Source of the DNA: Luidia sarsii
Taxonomy: Eukaryota > Echinodermata > Asteroidea > Paxillosida > Luidiidae
Length of the DNA stretch: 64,000 bases
Assembly: GCA_949987565.1 (NCBI GenBank)
Contig: OX465103.1
Location: forward strand, 2,037,045-2,101,044
Reading direction: 5' to 3'
The position numbers were made by a program, and so were the translations under genes. Shown one piece after another: positions 33,901 through 41,818 of the stretch. Each line of letters begins with the position of its first letter. The stretch's first letter is position 1. The notes beneath the pieces were generated by a model. That model did no database searches. It saw only the letters and a list, made by a program, of their open reading frames with translations, and had not been told where the DNA came from.

Positions 33901-36900
33901 GCATGAATGTGGAGTCACCTTTGACCTCTATTTCCTGTCAACAAGACGGCACAACGCTGGCCGTGGGGTCGACCCGAGGCAAGATCTACATCTTTGATCT
34001 GCGCATGGGGTCCTCACCCGTCAAGGTCCTACAGGGGCATAAGTCGGCCGTACAGTCGGTACGCTTTCAGCACGGCACTAACACCAAGGTAAATGCTCCT
34101 CTCCTTATATCAGTCATACATGGGTGTGCCAATAGACTTGGTTAGCCGAGTCTAAATCATTGGCTGCTGCTTCAGTCGTTGCTGAGGGAACTGTGCCTTG
34201 TCTGCGTGTATCGTCTGTGGCCTCGGTTTTACTGGAAGCCTCGGGGCAGTGGCTGATCTCTGTAGATAGTTGTTTGGCTACGGCTTCAGTTTGCACACAA
34301 GTCTACAGACGCCACTGGCTAGAGGCTGCAGGTGATCCACTCAGACGTCTGTTTGGCTACGGCTTCAGTTTGCACACAAGTCTACAGACGCCACTGGCTA
34401 GAGGCTGCAGGTGATCCACTCAGACGTCTGTTTGGCTACGGCTTCAGTTTGCACACAAGTCTACAGACGCCACTGGCTAGAGGCTGCAGGTGATCCACTC
34501 AGACGTCTGTTTGGCTACGGCTTCAGTTTGCACACAGGTCTATGGAAGCCACTGGCTAGCGGCCACAGGGGATCGCCATAGATGCTAGTTAAGCTAGGGC
34601 TTCAGTTTACATACGAGTCTATGGAAGCCATGGTGGCTACAGACAATTCCCATCAATGTGTATCTCCCAGCCATAGCCAATGCAATCTGACACAGCCTTC
34701 CTGTGCTCTGCCCATCCTCCATTGCAGGAAGTTGTCCGGTTACCTCCAGCAGTAGCCACAATCGTAGCCATAGCCATTATTTGAATCCAGCCTCTGGATT
34801 TGTCTGGGACAAATGTTTTTGGTGGTTTTTTTTTCTTCAAATTGTTATTAAAAGTTCCCAGTAAGTTTTCCTTCTTTTGGTTGATTCAAATTGGTTTACA
34901 AAAATGTGTTGTTTGCATCTGAATGGAAGCGAGCATGTTTATCCCTGTAGATACACGGCCTTTAGTGGTTGAATTGCTTCTGACTGGCGCCCCCAACCCG
35001 GTAAGGACTAGTTGACTATTTGGGAGGCCACCATCTAAGGGCTGGATAGCTCAGATGGTAAGAGTACTGGTATGAGCAGAGGTCTCTGTTTGAAGTCCCA
35101 GTGCAGTCAAATTTTCTTTGCCATTTTTCAAAATTGTTCAAAATTCCCAGTTAGTGTTTCCTTCATTTGTTTGAATTTTCATAATCAGTTATATTTGGTT
35201 CATAATGTAGGGTAAGTTTGGAAAAAAGAAAAAAAAATTGATCTCCCTTCTCCCTCCCCCTTCAGAGTAATGGAGTGTCTAGCAAGACAGCTAAGACCTC
35301 ACAGCCGACCTCCAGTGGCCGGAAGCTTCCACAGGTGACCCAAGGGGTGGGCCAAGTCAGCCCCTCCAGGCAGAGGGGGAGTAAGTCTTCCACGGATGCG
35401 GTGAGCGCGGAGGGTCCGTCTACTCTGCAGGAGGACACCAACGCTAACAGGTTAACGGCGCAAGACAACATCGAAAACCACGATATAATATCACCACTGA
35501 GAGAAGGTAATTGACCCGATGCTGGAGTGATAATCAAACTTCACACACTGTACACTCCGAAGAACTGGCAATTTTTCAGTCCAAAAAAATTAAATACAAA
35601 CAAATAAAGTGATATACAAAAATGTTGCAGCTGCTTACTGACTAAAATTACCAAAATGCAAATTTTAAAATTTAGTGGGCCTGACGTTTCGATCGTAGCA
35701 GGACCTTTCTCAAAGGCAGAGAAAGGTCCTGCTAGGATCGAAACGTCAGGCCCACTAAATTGTAAGACGAACAAATAAAGGAAGAACTCAATTTTTAAAC
35801 AATTTTGAACAATGGGATAGAAGATTTGACTGGGCTGGGATTTGAACCTTGGACCTCTGGCTTGATGTGCCAGGAGCTAATGTCCTCAAACTCATCGTAA
35901 TACCAAGGGGAACGACACAGAAGCCGTGCGACCGTTGTCAACTTTATACAGTGGGCTAGTATCCGTCGTGACTGGAGTTAGGATGGATCATAAAGCAATA
36001 ATGAAATCCAACCCTTGTCATGGGTTTGAATCTCGCTCTCGGCAATTTGTTTTGATTTCCTGTGTTATTTCAATCAAGGTTTGAATTCCCCACTCAGTTT
36101 TTCCTTTCCCTTGTTTGTTTGTGTCTGTGTGACTCGGTTGATGTTATATTCTATCATCTTAGGTTCGGTTCCCACCAGTAAATATTCGGACAACCTCAAT
36201 CACGTCAGTAGGCCTGACACAGTGGGCAAAGCAGATGGGACATCAGTGCAGAGCAGAGACAGTCTGCCAGGTACGTGTCCATTTATCAGACTTGTATTCC
36301 AAGCACCAAAATGTCTAGTCATGGACCCTTTGCGGAATGATGGCTTACAGGGATGTAAGACTCCGGAAATTTCCGGATTTCCGGAAATGGTGTTATTTTT
36401 TTTTTTTTTTTTTTTTTTTAAGGTCGAACAGGTTTCTGTTAAAATCTGTTTAAACCCTAAAAACTGACGGGCGCCTGCACCCCTGCCGTGAAGCTCTCGG
36501 TCGCAGTCGCCCGATTTATTGGCCTTCAGTGATTTTCAGGAAATGGGTCGCCTACATCCCTGGGCTTAGGCTCATGCTTCAGCGTTGTTGCTTCACTCAA
36601 TGACGACCTGCAGAGTACACACTACCCAAAATGATGACTAACCGGCTCTTTTCAGAGCCATGCTCCTTCTCTTGACAGACGATGTGCATGGTGTCACTGC
36701 AAACTTCCTACTTTAATACTCTCTCACGTTGAAATGCCATAGGTTCTAAAGGACATACTTTCACGTGTAGTTTTCAGCTGTACTGGAAAACAAGGCTTTT
36801 AGAAAATCAGAGGCAAAGTGCAACCATTCCCCCCCCCCCCCCCCCCCGGTTCTGTGTGACGGGGACCAAGCCTGAGCCTGAGCCGTGGATGCATAAAGGG

Positions 36901-39900
36901 CCCGAGACACGACTCTCCCAGTCCGAGTCACAAGTCACTAGCCGTCCAGGCTGAGTCTGAGACAGAGGTCCCAGACTAGCTGCTGTCCATCATGAGGTCG
37001 GCACCATGTGTGAATCTATAATGCCAACCGTCCCACTAAAGCAAAAGCAACCTGACGGGACCACTTCAAATCTGTGTCTGGTGGCCTGGTTAAGCAGTTG
37101 GAATAGGATTGATGTCGACCCTAAATGGTTGAGATTTGTCTGGTGTTGGTCATTTGTATCATTTTGATTTTAAGAAGTCAGTCGGAAATGTCTCGTATCA
37201 TATTTCAATTGTTCTTTTCGCTCTTCTCCTCGGGCTAGATTTCTTCTCGCCGCTGTCGGAGAACACCTCCAACATTTCTCGGCGGAGTCCCGTCGGTTTT
37301 CTGGAGTTGGACCCGCAATCGTCCCTCCCCTCCACTCAGTCAGTCGATAAGGTCCCTCCCAGTGAAGTCATCCTAACCGATGCTGTCCATATCACTGCCC
37401 CTGAACCAACAGCGGTAAGCGTCTTACCTCCTGGTCCTGCCAAGATCGAAACATCAGACTCTGTAAACGTGTCTAAGATTTGCATTTTGGTCAGAGCTTC
37501 TTTTGTTTTTAAAATATTTTTGTATCACTGTCAAACAAACAAAAGGAAAAACTTACTGGGAACTTTTGAAGAAAATGAAAAATTTCAAAATTTAGTGGGC
37601 TGACGTTTTGATCATAGCAGGACCTTTCTCAAAGGCAGAGTGGAAATGAAATATTGAAAATTGGCAAAGAAAACTTTGACTGGACCGGAACTTGAACCCT
37701 AGACCTATGGACCACACCTAAGGGCTTGATAGCTTAGGCAGTTAGAGAGCTGGTGCCTTAAACCGGAGGTCTCGGGTTCAAACCTCCCAAAAAGTACAAA
37801 CCTCCCCCCAAAAATTTAGAGGGCCTGATATTTCGGCAAGGCAGGAGAAGTGAATCGGTTGTTGATAGAATGAGTGAATAAAATGGAGATCAAGAGAAGC
37901 CAGTCGTAATTTATACAAGCTGGTTTGTTGTTGCGCCTCTTCCTGACAGTCTTCACGAAGTAACTCCACAGCCAGCCATCAAGCAGGCAGCAAGCCAGAC
38001 CCCAGCCCGCTGCTGACCAGATGGATGGCCAGCCCCTCCCGCGATCCCAGCAAGTCGGCGGCCGCCGCCGGAACGGTGCCCCTGGGGGTAGCTGCCCCTC
38101 TGAGCACCGCCGACCACACTCCGAGGTCTGCCAGACCGGCGAGAGCTGCCAGGCCGATAGCAACGACCTCTGCCAGCAACGGCACTGCAGCGACGGCCAC
38201 CAAACCGACGGCCTCCATGGTAGAGGTGGATGCTAAGCCCTTCGGTAAGCTGCTGTGCATTTCCTGTTGTACGACGCGCATTTAGTCACCAGATCCATTT
38301 TCATCGAGCTGGTTAAAGGCCCAATACAACATTGGTAAAGGTCAAAAGATTGCCACAGTTTGTATGTTAAACCATTAAACATCCCCAAAAAGCAATCCTG
38401 CGAAGGTTTTAGCTCAAATGGTGATCTGAGAAAGTAGAAAAAGTAAAAAAATAAAAATAATGTATTTTGCACCATTCTGTAGTATAGGAAATAGTTTATG
38501 ACTTGCGAGTCATAAACTTTATGAGTGAAGATTTCTAGGGAAGTACAGCATCCCAGACCGTAAGATTTAAACATTAGGATTCTATAGTGACCATCTACAA
38601 ACTGTGTAAATTAGAAGGAAATCTGTGGACACCGACCCAGCCTTAGTTATGATGTGGTTTGCATATGAAATGATGATATAATAAGGGTTTGCCATGCATG
38701 TTAAATTAAGAGGCAGCCTACATGTACCTCACCCTTGTTGATGGGCCACCTCAGGTATTGGTCTCCAAAACTTGCCACCTCAGGGAGTCAGGATCATGCT
38801 TGGAAAATGGTTCACAGGTATTTAGTATCTTAGCATGTGCAAAAGGCTATGAGGCTGTTCCCTATCCAATTATTGGCCCATGGAATATCACCGTAGCACA
38901 TTCACAGTCAGACCAAAACTTGTTTAAATAAGACTTGAGGCTTTGCATGGTGGGTGAATCAATATGGGAAGGTTTGCGGGGACACCATGTATAAGGTCTC
39001 TTAAAGGAGAGGTGTGGTTCTGAAAAGAACGTCGAGTTGCCACTCAGGTTCTTTTCGGAACCACACCTCTTCTTTAAGAGACCTTGTACATGGTGTCACC
39101 GCAAACCTTCCCATATCAAAACTTGTTTATTGAGGACATTTTTGGGTTGGGACTCAGACTCACAATATTCCAGGGGGAAAACCTTGATCTAATAATCACG
39201 GTTTTCGTCTGTTTCCCGCCAGCTTTCCCATCGCAGGGAAGTTCCTCTCCAGCCAGGGGCCTGCTCAGAGGCTCGTCATCGGACAGCGCCCCCACAGTCC
39301 TGAACGGCGAGGCTGAGTCGTCTCGTCTTCACCACGGCAACGGGGCGGAGCTACAGCCATTCCAGACGCAGTTCATCAAGAACCTGATTGAAGATTCCCT
39401 GGAAGACTTCAAGTAAGTCCCAGGCCTGACGCAAAGAGCGGCAGAGGCCTCTCACTCAGCTCTCACCAAATTTCAAGGGCTGGACAACTCCGGGGGCAGA
39501 TCACTACATTAAACCCCTGAGACTGGCGTCAAAATACAGTTTTCTTCAACTAGAAAGTTTCTCAAAATTTAGTGGGCCTGACGTTTCAATCCTAGCAGGA
39601 CCTTTCTCAAAGGCAGAGTGACAAGGACAAAACAGACATGTTTTGTCCTTGTCACTCTGCCTTTGAGAAAGGTCCTGCTAGGATCGAAACGTCAGGCCCA
39701 CTAAATTTTGAGATTTGCATTTTGGTAATTTTAGTCAGTAAGCAGTTTGCAACATTTTTGTATATCACTAGAAAGTTTCTAGATAAGACTTGAAGGTTTG
39801 CATGGTGGAAATACTAAGTGGAAGGTTTGCGGTGACACCATGTAGTGCTTCTCTTTCAAGAAGGAGTGTGGATCTGAATAGAGCCGGTAACTCAACGTTT

Positions 39901-41172
39901 CAGGAAGTGTGTACTCGGCCCATCATCAGGAGACTGTTAATGTGCAGGAGACTGTTAATGTGCCTGATGAAAACGCCGGGGTGTGGATTATCTTTCCCGG
40001 CCAGTGCGGCCACTGAGGCAAACAGTTTCTGCCTTTGAGAAAGGTCCTGCTAGGATCAAAACGTCAGGCCCTCCTATTTTTTGATATTCGCTTTTTGGTA
40101 ATTTTAGTCAGTAAGCAGTCTGCCACTTTTTTCCATTTTACCGTTTCCTTCAACTAATTATAAAGATTAGGTTGAAGAATGACAGGTCATTAATTTGATT
40201 TTCTTCTTCTTTTTTTACCCAGAGAGTCATTTCACAAAGAAGTTTTGCATTTACAACGAGAGATGGTCCGTCAGTTTCAAATTCAGCAGGTGAGTGATTA
40301 TAGGTTAACCTACACCGCAGTGCAGTCTTGTCATTGTTTATTGCACAAGCTTTGCAACTTTTCTTGCAACTTCCTCTTCCTGCAACACCTCCTGTCCTTC
40401 CTTTCCTTCCCACGTGACCCAACCGCTAAAAGGCACCAGTGCCATAGATTTTCCATCGAGGAGAATGTACTTCCGTGGAGGTTTGCCCTACTCGATTTGT
40501 GATTAGGCCTGCTTGCTCTCTCTTTCGCCCGATTGCCTGCCCCCCCCAAAAAAATCCAGGCAGTTTGGGCGGGATTCGAATCTGTGAGTGACGCCTGCCT
40601 TCTAGTGCAGATGTCTTTAAGCAGTAGACCACTGCAATGGGACAAGCGGCGCGTGCGCATTTTGGGGCTCCACCAAGTGCAAATCAACTGCGTGAGCTGG
40701 CTTGACATTCCAGGAAACCCGTCACTTTCGGCTGCATCACCGGTAGGGTGGTCAGATTACTGAGATTGCAAATTTATATTTGCCCGGAGCAATTCTTGAT
40801 TTGCAATTGGTTAGGATTGTGTGATGGATTCCAGACCGCATAGACATCTGTCAATGCAAAGCCTGGTAACTACCTCTTCTTGTATCTCTTCCTAATCTTC
40901 GTCATCCTCCTTGTGAAATTTGAGACTAAATCTAACTACCGGTACCATTCTGTCTGTGGGACTGTAAGATTCTAGCTGGGACAAGAGCCTTTGTATTGCG
41001 ATAGACCTCAGTGAGGCCATGATTCAACTGATACTTGATGTGGGTGTGGTTTTTTTTCCATTCGCAGAACCAGATGCAAGAAATGTTGCAGAAATACTCG
41101 GTCAACGAGGGGCTGCTGACAGAATTGGAGCGATTGAGAGAGGAGAACAAACGCCTAAAGTCCACGTTCTGA
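27834..41172 (+). CDS. NEDD1: NEDD1 (gamma-tubulin ring complex targeting WD40 protein), 13 coding exons
   Basis: NEDD1 tethers the gamma-tubulin ring complex to centrosomes and spindles. Exons: 27834-27966, 29708-29802, 30422-30538, 31683-31823, 32967-33196, 33890-34088, 35266-35506, 36163-36270, 37239-37414, 37950-38244, 39223-39412, 40223-40289, 41068-41172. Phases close at every junction, giving 698 residues (human about 660). WD40 blades with VKLWD (14-18), VSIWD (100-104), LAMWD (186-190), DKRIVCYD and GKIYIFDLR fill residues 1-305. Residues 306-580 are Ser/Thr-rich and presumably disordered; a DFFSPLSE block matches the vertebrate DMFSPIR region. Residues 626-698 form a coiled coil with FIKNLIEDSLEDF and YSVNEGLL...ERLREENKRL, the conserved gamma-tubulin-binding end. 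The ATG sits in GCCATGG. Intron 1 is AT-AC (U12 type); the others are GT-AG. Many repeats lie in the introns. Family identity is certain; expression is not testable here. Confidence 0.96.
28056..28490 (+). repeat. About 200-bp dispersed repeat (CCCTAACG...GGTTAGGG ends), interrupted copy
   Basis: Parts 28056-28091 and 28326-28490 together match the uninterrupted copy at 53546-53745 and the minus-strand copy at 44468-44665. Shared blocks are GCACCTCCCGCACAGGA, CTGTATACCGCAATTTACCA and TGTGGAATGTCC. The break is a nested insertion (28092-28325). Confidence 0.75.
28092..28325. mobile_element. CAGGCATGCAACT-ended MITE nested in another repeat
   Basis: It has perfect 13-bp inverted ends, CAGGCATGCAACT and AGTTGCATGCCTG. 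The flanks ACCCAC (28086-28091) and ACACAC (28326-28331) form a 6-bp duplication with one change. The empty site is visible in the 53546-53745 repeat copy (CACAGGACACACACTG). A related element lies in NEDD1 intron 2. Confidence 0.8.
28493..28633 (-). mobile_element. Hairpin-headed SINE-like element, 5'-truncated, reverse orientation
   Basis: It is flanked by an exact 13-bp direct repeat CTGGTTAGGGTTA (28480-28492 and 28634-28646). It begins with the reversed tail (TGATATACAAAAATGTTGCA) and ends inside the head at GATCGAAACG. The copy therefore lacks the outermost GGCCCACTAAATT, which is 5' truncation in the element's own sense. Confidence 0.8.
28750..29020. repeat. Dispersed repeat, GGGTTTGCC...GCATGTTAAA family
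   Basis: The blocks GCATGTTAAACTGTGAGGCA, GAGCCACCTCAGGTATT and CATTCCCTATCAAAT are shared, with drift, with 38684-38935 and about 56850-56990. Element class is unknown. Confidence 0.5.
29150..29385 (-). repeat. tRNA-like SINE family copy (minus)
   Basis: On the minus strand it contains a degenerate tRNA-like core followed by the body CAAATTTTCGTTGCTATTTT. Upstream sequence such as GTTGTTTGTACCTGAATGAG is shared with the copies at 31240-31500 and 34890-35170. Confidence 0.5.
29708..29802 (+). CDS. NEDD1: NEDD1 exon 2
   Basis: Residues 45-76, phase 1 in and phase 0 out. It encodes QILASAGSSGDKVVLTF and the acidic-hydrophobic strand NIIELAEE. The acceptor is the U12 AC at 29706-29707; the donor is GTAAGA. 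Confidence 0.92.
29978..30339. mobile_element. CAGGCATGCAACT-ended MITE in NEDD1 intron 2
   Basis: The left end CAGGCATGCAACT is intact and the right end AGTTGCCTG has lost CAT. The interior blocks CAGAATGCACCACAGA and GGGCTTCGTGCTTCGCGCTC are shared with 28092-28325. No clear target duplication remains. Confidence 0.65.
30422..30538 (+). CDS. NEDD1: NEDD1 exon 3
   Basis: Residues 77-115, phase 0 to 0. It encodes EKQTCVSFNSTSRYLLTAG and the WD strand RMVSIWDLK. The acceptor follows a strong T-rich tract ending in TGTCCAG; the donor is GTGAAC. Confidence 0.93.
31240..31500 (-). repeat. tRNA-like SINE family copy (minus)
   Basis: On the minus strand, GGCTGGATTACTCAGATGG resembles an A box and GGTTAAGTCCCGG a B box. 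It is followed by the CAGTTTTTCGTTGCCAATTT body. Flanking blocks (GCGCC-GCCAGAAGCAA, CAGGGATCACACC) match 34890-35170 in reverse. Confidence 0.55.
31683..31823 (+). CDS. NEDD1: NEDD1 exon 4
   Basis: Residues 116-162, phase 0 to 0. It encodes GHQASVTNITFNWNDTYIAS and SGEILLHNVV, matching the NWNDxYIASGSxSGEIxLH signature of NEDD1. Acceptor GTCACAG, donor GTAAGA. Confidence 0.94.
31971..32744. repeat. 20-bp minisatellite in NEDD1 intron 4, about 39 units
   Basis: The unit GACTCAAACTTGGAACTACT is repeated head to tail with very few changes (TACT/TATT/TGCT, CTCAAA/CTTAAA, TGGAA/TGCAA). The variants recur in runs (for example four TGCAA units in a row at 32580-32645 and repeated CTTAAA spacing of 120 bp), a sign of local duplication of multi-unit blocks. 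Confidence 0.97.
32830..32876 (+). repeat. Fragment of the hairpin-headed SINE-like family
   Basis: ACAGGGCCTGACATTTATAT followed by CCTTGTAGGACCTTTC is a decayed head without its inverted partner or tail. Confidence 0.4.
32967..33196 (+). CDS. NEDD1: NEDD1 exon 5
   Basis: Residues 163-238 plus two bases of codon 239, phase 0 to 2. It encodes YKKSLLASVSDDG, LAMWDTN, the conserved FSPVNDMLL and the TGLDKRIVCYD strand. Acceptor TTCTCAG, donor GTTAGT. Confidence 0.94.
33220..33718. repeat. (CCCTG)n microsatellite in NEDD1 intron 5
   Basis: About 500 bp of CCCTG units, purest at 33245-33345 and 33470-33530 and degenerate elsewhere. The minus strand reads (CAGGG)n, with a GGG every five bases, a pattern that can form G-quadruplexes. 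It gives spurious Pro/Cys/Ala- and Gly/Gln/Arg-rich frames. Confidence 0.95.
33890..34088 (+). CDS. NEDD1: NEDD1 exon 6
   Basis: Residues 239-305, phase 2 to 0. It encodes SPLTSISCQQDGTTLAVGS, GKIYIFDLR and the last propeller strand KSAVQSVRFQ. The acceptor is GCACGCAG just before CATCATAAGG; the donor is GTAAAT. Confidence 0.94.
34272..34600. repeat. 79-bp tandem repeat in NEDD1 intron 6, about four units
   Basis: Units begin GTTTGGCTACGGCTTCAGTT at 34272, 34351, 34430 and 34509. The first three are nearly identical; the fourth decays after ACACAGGTCTATGGAAGCC, and a further remnant runs to about 34630. Confidence 0.93.
34890..35170 (+). repeat. tRNA-like SINE family copy (plus)
   Basis: GGCTGGATAGCTCAGATGG (A-box-like) and a B-box-like TGTTTGAAGTCCCAG are followed by the CAAATTTTCTTTGCCATTTT body and a CAGTTAGTGTTTCCTTCATT tail. 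The acceptor stem pairs only partly, so it is not a working tRNA gene. Confidence 0.6.
35266..35506 (+). CDS. NEDD1: NEDD1 exon 7
   Basis: Residues 306-385 plus one base, phase 0 to 1. It starts the Ser/Thr/Gln-rich linker (TSQPTSSGRKLPQVTQGVGQ and following) after the propeller. Acceptor CCCTTCAG, donor GTAATT. Confidence 0.88.
35610..35766 (-). mobile_element. Hairpin-headed SINE-like element in NEDD1 intron 7
   Basis: Direct repeats ACAAACAAATAAAG (35596-35609) and ACGAACAAATAAAG (35767-35780) flank it, 13 of 14 positions equal. It contains the reversed tail (GATATACAAAAATGTTGC) and both inverted heads around CTCAAAGGCAGAGAAAGG. The target seems to be the tail of a minus-strand SINE whose head is at about 35790-35880. 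Confidence 0.8.
36163..36270 (+). CDS. NEDD1: NEDD1 exon 8
   Basis: Residues 386-421 plus one base, phase 1 to 1. It encodes a Ser/Asp-rich linker (GSVPTSKYSDNLNHVSRPD). Acceptor ATCTTAG, donor GTACGT. It is a less conserved region, supported by phase and splice sites. Confidence 0.85.
36348..36562. mobile_element. CAGGGATGTA-ended element with 6-bp target duplication
   Basis: Ends CAGGGATGTA and TACATCCCTG are perfect inverses. GGCTTA flanks both sides directly (36342-36347 and 36563-36568). The interior has a long T run and a TCGCAGTCGCCCGATTTATT block shared in reverse with 57612-57834. Six-base duplications with CAG...CTG ends fit a hAT-like or Dada-like non-autonomous element. Confidence 0.7.
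36600..36712. repeat. Half copy of the GGTTTGCGG-GACACCATG family
   Basis: It runs from the ACACACTACCCAAAATGATG block through CCGGCTCTTTTCAGAGCCA to CATGGTGTCACTGCAAAC. The left arm is missing. Confidence 0.5.
37239..37414 (+). CDS. NEDD1: NEDD1 exon 9
   Basis: Residues 422-480, phase 1 to 0. It encodes DFFSPLSENTSNISRRSPV, which aligns with the conserved FSP block of vertebrate NEDD1. Acceptor GGGCTAG, donor GTAAGC. Confidence 0.9.
37580..37760. repeat. Mixed repeat: hairpin-family head inside SINE-like sequence
   Basis: A single head TAGTGGGCTGACGTTTTGAT with GGACCTTTCTCAAAGGCAGA lies next to a minus-strand SINE body (37655-37715). A plus-strand tRNA-like head (GGCTTGATAGCTTAGGCAG, GGGTTCAAACC) is at 37722-37790. 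Confidence 0.5.
37950..38244 (+). CDS. NEDD1: NEDD1 exon 10
   Basis: Residues 481-578 plus one base, phase 0 to 1. It encodes a Ser/Ala/Pro/Arg-rich low-complexity linker (SSRSNSTASHQAG...). The acceptor TTCCTGACAG lies just after an in-frame stop at 37944-37946, so the exon cannot extend upstream. The donor is GTAAGC. Confidence 0.85.
38313..38627. repeat. Truncated TTAA-type MITE (GGCCCAATACAACATTGG subfamily)
   Basis: It starts TTAAAGGCCCAATACAACAT and follows 43935-44292 closely, up to the GAAGGAAATCTGTGGAC block. The right inverted end is lost. Confidence 0.65.
38684..38935. repeat. Dispersed repeat, GGGTTTGCC...GCATGTTAAA family
   Basis: GGGTTTGCCATGCATGTTAA, GGCCACCTCAGGTATTGG and CTGTTCCCTATCCAAT match the blocks of 28750-29020. 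Confidence 0.5.
38962..39116. mobile_element. Full foldback element, GGTTTGCGG-GACACCATG family
   Basis: Two arms of about 65 bases pair almost perfectly. The outer ends are ATATGGGAAGGTTTGCGGG and CCGCAAACCTTCCCATAT, and the inner ends are GTGTGGTTCTGAAAAGAAC and GTTCTTTTCGGAACCACAC. A loop of only about 18 bases separates them. It is a near-complete hairpin with no coding content. Confidence 0.8.
39223..39412 (+). CDS. NEDD1: NEDD1 exon 11
   Basis: Residues 579-641 plus two bases, phase 1 to 2. It encodes the end of the linker and the start of the conserved C-terminal domain (FQTQFIKNLIEDSLEDF). Acceptor CCCGCCAG, donor GTAAGT. Confidence 0.94.
39563..39766 (+). mobile_element. Hairpin-headed SINE-like element, intact reference copy
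   Basis: It is flanked by an exact 14-bp duplication ACTAGAAAGTTTCT (39549-39562 and 39767-39780). Structure: AAAATTTAGTGGGCCTGACG, GATCCTAGCAGGACCTTTCT, loop with two inverted GACAAAACA blocks, the inverted head, then the tail GAGATTTGCATTTTGGTAAT ... GTATATC. There is no open frame and no clear Pol III box. Confidence 0.88.
39823..40010. repeat. Partial GGTTTGCGG-GACACCATG family copy
   Basis: GGAAGGTTTGCGGTGACACC and CTTCTCTTTCAAGAAGGAGT lead into GAGCCGGTAACTCAACGTTT. A 22-bp block containing GGAGACTGTTAATGTGC is duplicated at 39928-39962. The right arm is absent. Confidence 0.55.
40026..40130 (+). repeat. Hairpin-family half copy (inverted head plus tail)
   Basis: CTGCCTTTGAGAAAGGTCCT, AAAACGTCAGGCCCTCC and the tail TTGGTAATTTTAGTCAGTAA are present; the first head is missing, so this is probably a 5'-truncated copy. 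Confidence 0.6.
40223..40289 (+). CDS. NEDD1: NEDD1 exon 12
   Basis: Residues 642-664, phase 2 to 0. It encodes KESFHKEVLHLQREMVRQFQ, part of the coiled coil. Acceptor TTTACCCAG, donor GTGAGT. Confidence 0.95.
41068..41172 (+). CDS. NEDD1: NEDD1 exon 13 (terminal)
   Basis: Residues 665-698 and stop TGA (41170-41172). It encodes YSVNEGLLTELERLREENKR followed by LKSTF, the near-invariant NEDD1 C-terminus. Acceptor ATTCGCAG. Confidence 0.96.
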   Translation, partial: NQMQEMLQKYSVNEGLLTELERLREENKRLKSTF

Positions 41173-41818
41173 GCTGCAACATGTGCTGGGGTGAAATTCC
41201 ATTGAACCTGTGCCGCCATCACCCATGCTCGTTAGCAGTAAAACCGGTACAGTAGGCAGTGACTCGCTGTGCTTATTCCTACCTTTGCAGTAGACAGTTC
41301 CACCTTGTACACCATCACTCACGCTCCTGATGACAGCCAGAACACACACTATCCGAAACGAGTCAACGGCTTTTCCCCCGACACATACTCTTTCTCCAAA
41401 AAAAAACCCACAGTGTTCTCGCAAACTTTCCTCGATGCGTTTCCGCCATGCAAACCTTCAAATCTTATCACCACTGAAGTTGTCAGCGAGGTTTGCCCCC
41501 TCATCAAAGAGTGATGCCAGGTGACCACCACCCCCCCCCCCCACATACATACAAAGCATCTTTGGAATAGGCCATGAAAAGACAGCAACCCTATTCCTCC
41601 ATGTGCTCAGTGCTGCTCAACCTCAAGTACAGTTCGCTCCAAGTTGGGGGTCGATCTCAGTCTCATTATTGTGCCATGGCACGTGACTCCTCCACTCCAC
41701 CCACAGCCGGCCTGTCCAGGAGTTGTCACCTTTCAGTCAGAGAGTGGCGCCGCAAGGCCACGTGAACCACAGTACATTGTCCTGACTGGCGATATGATAT
41801 CCTCAGACTCTGCTCACA

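Noticed and set aside
35035..35110. Possible tRNA gene
   Set aside because: A and B boxes are present, but stems pair poorly, and the sequence is part of a dispersed repeat with several copies in the window.
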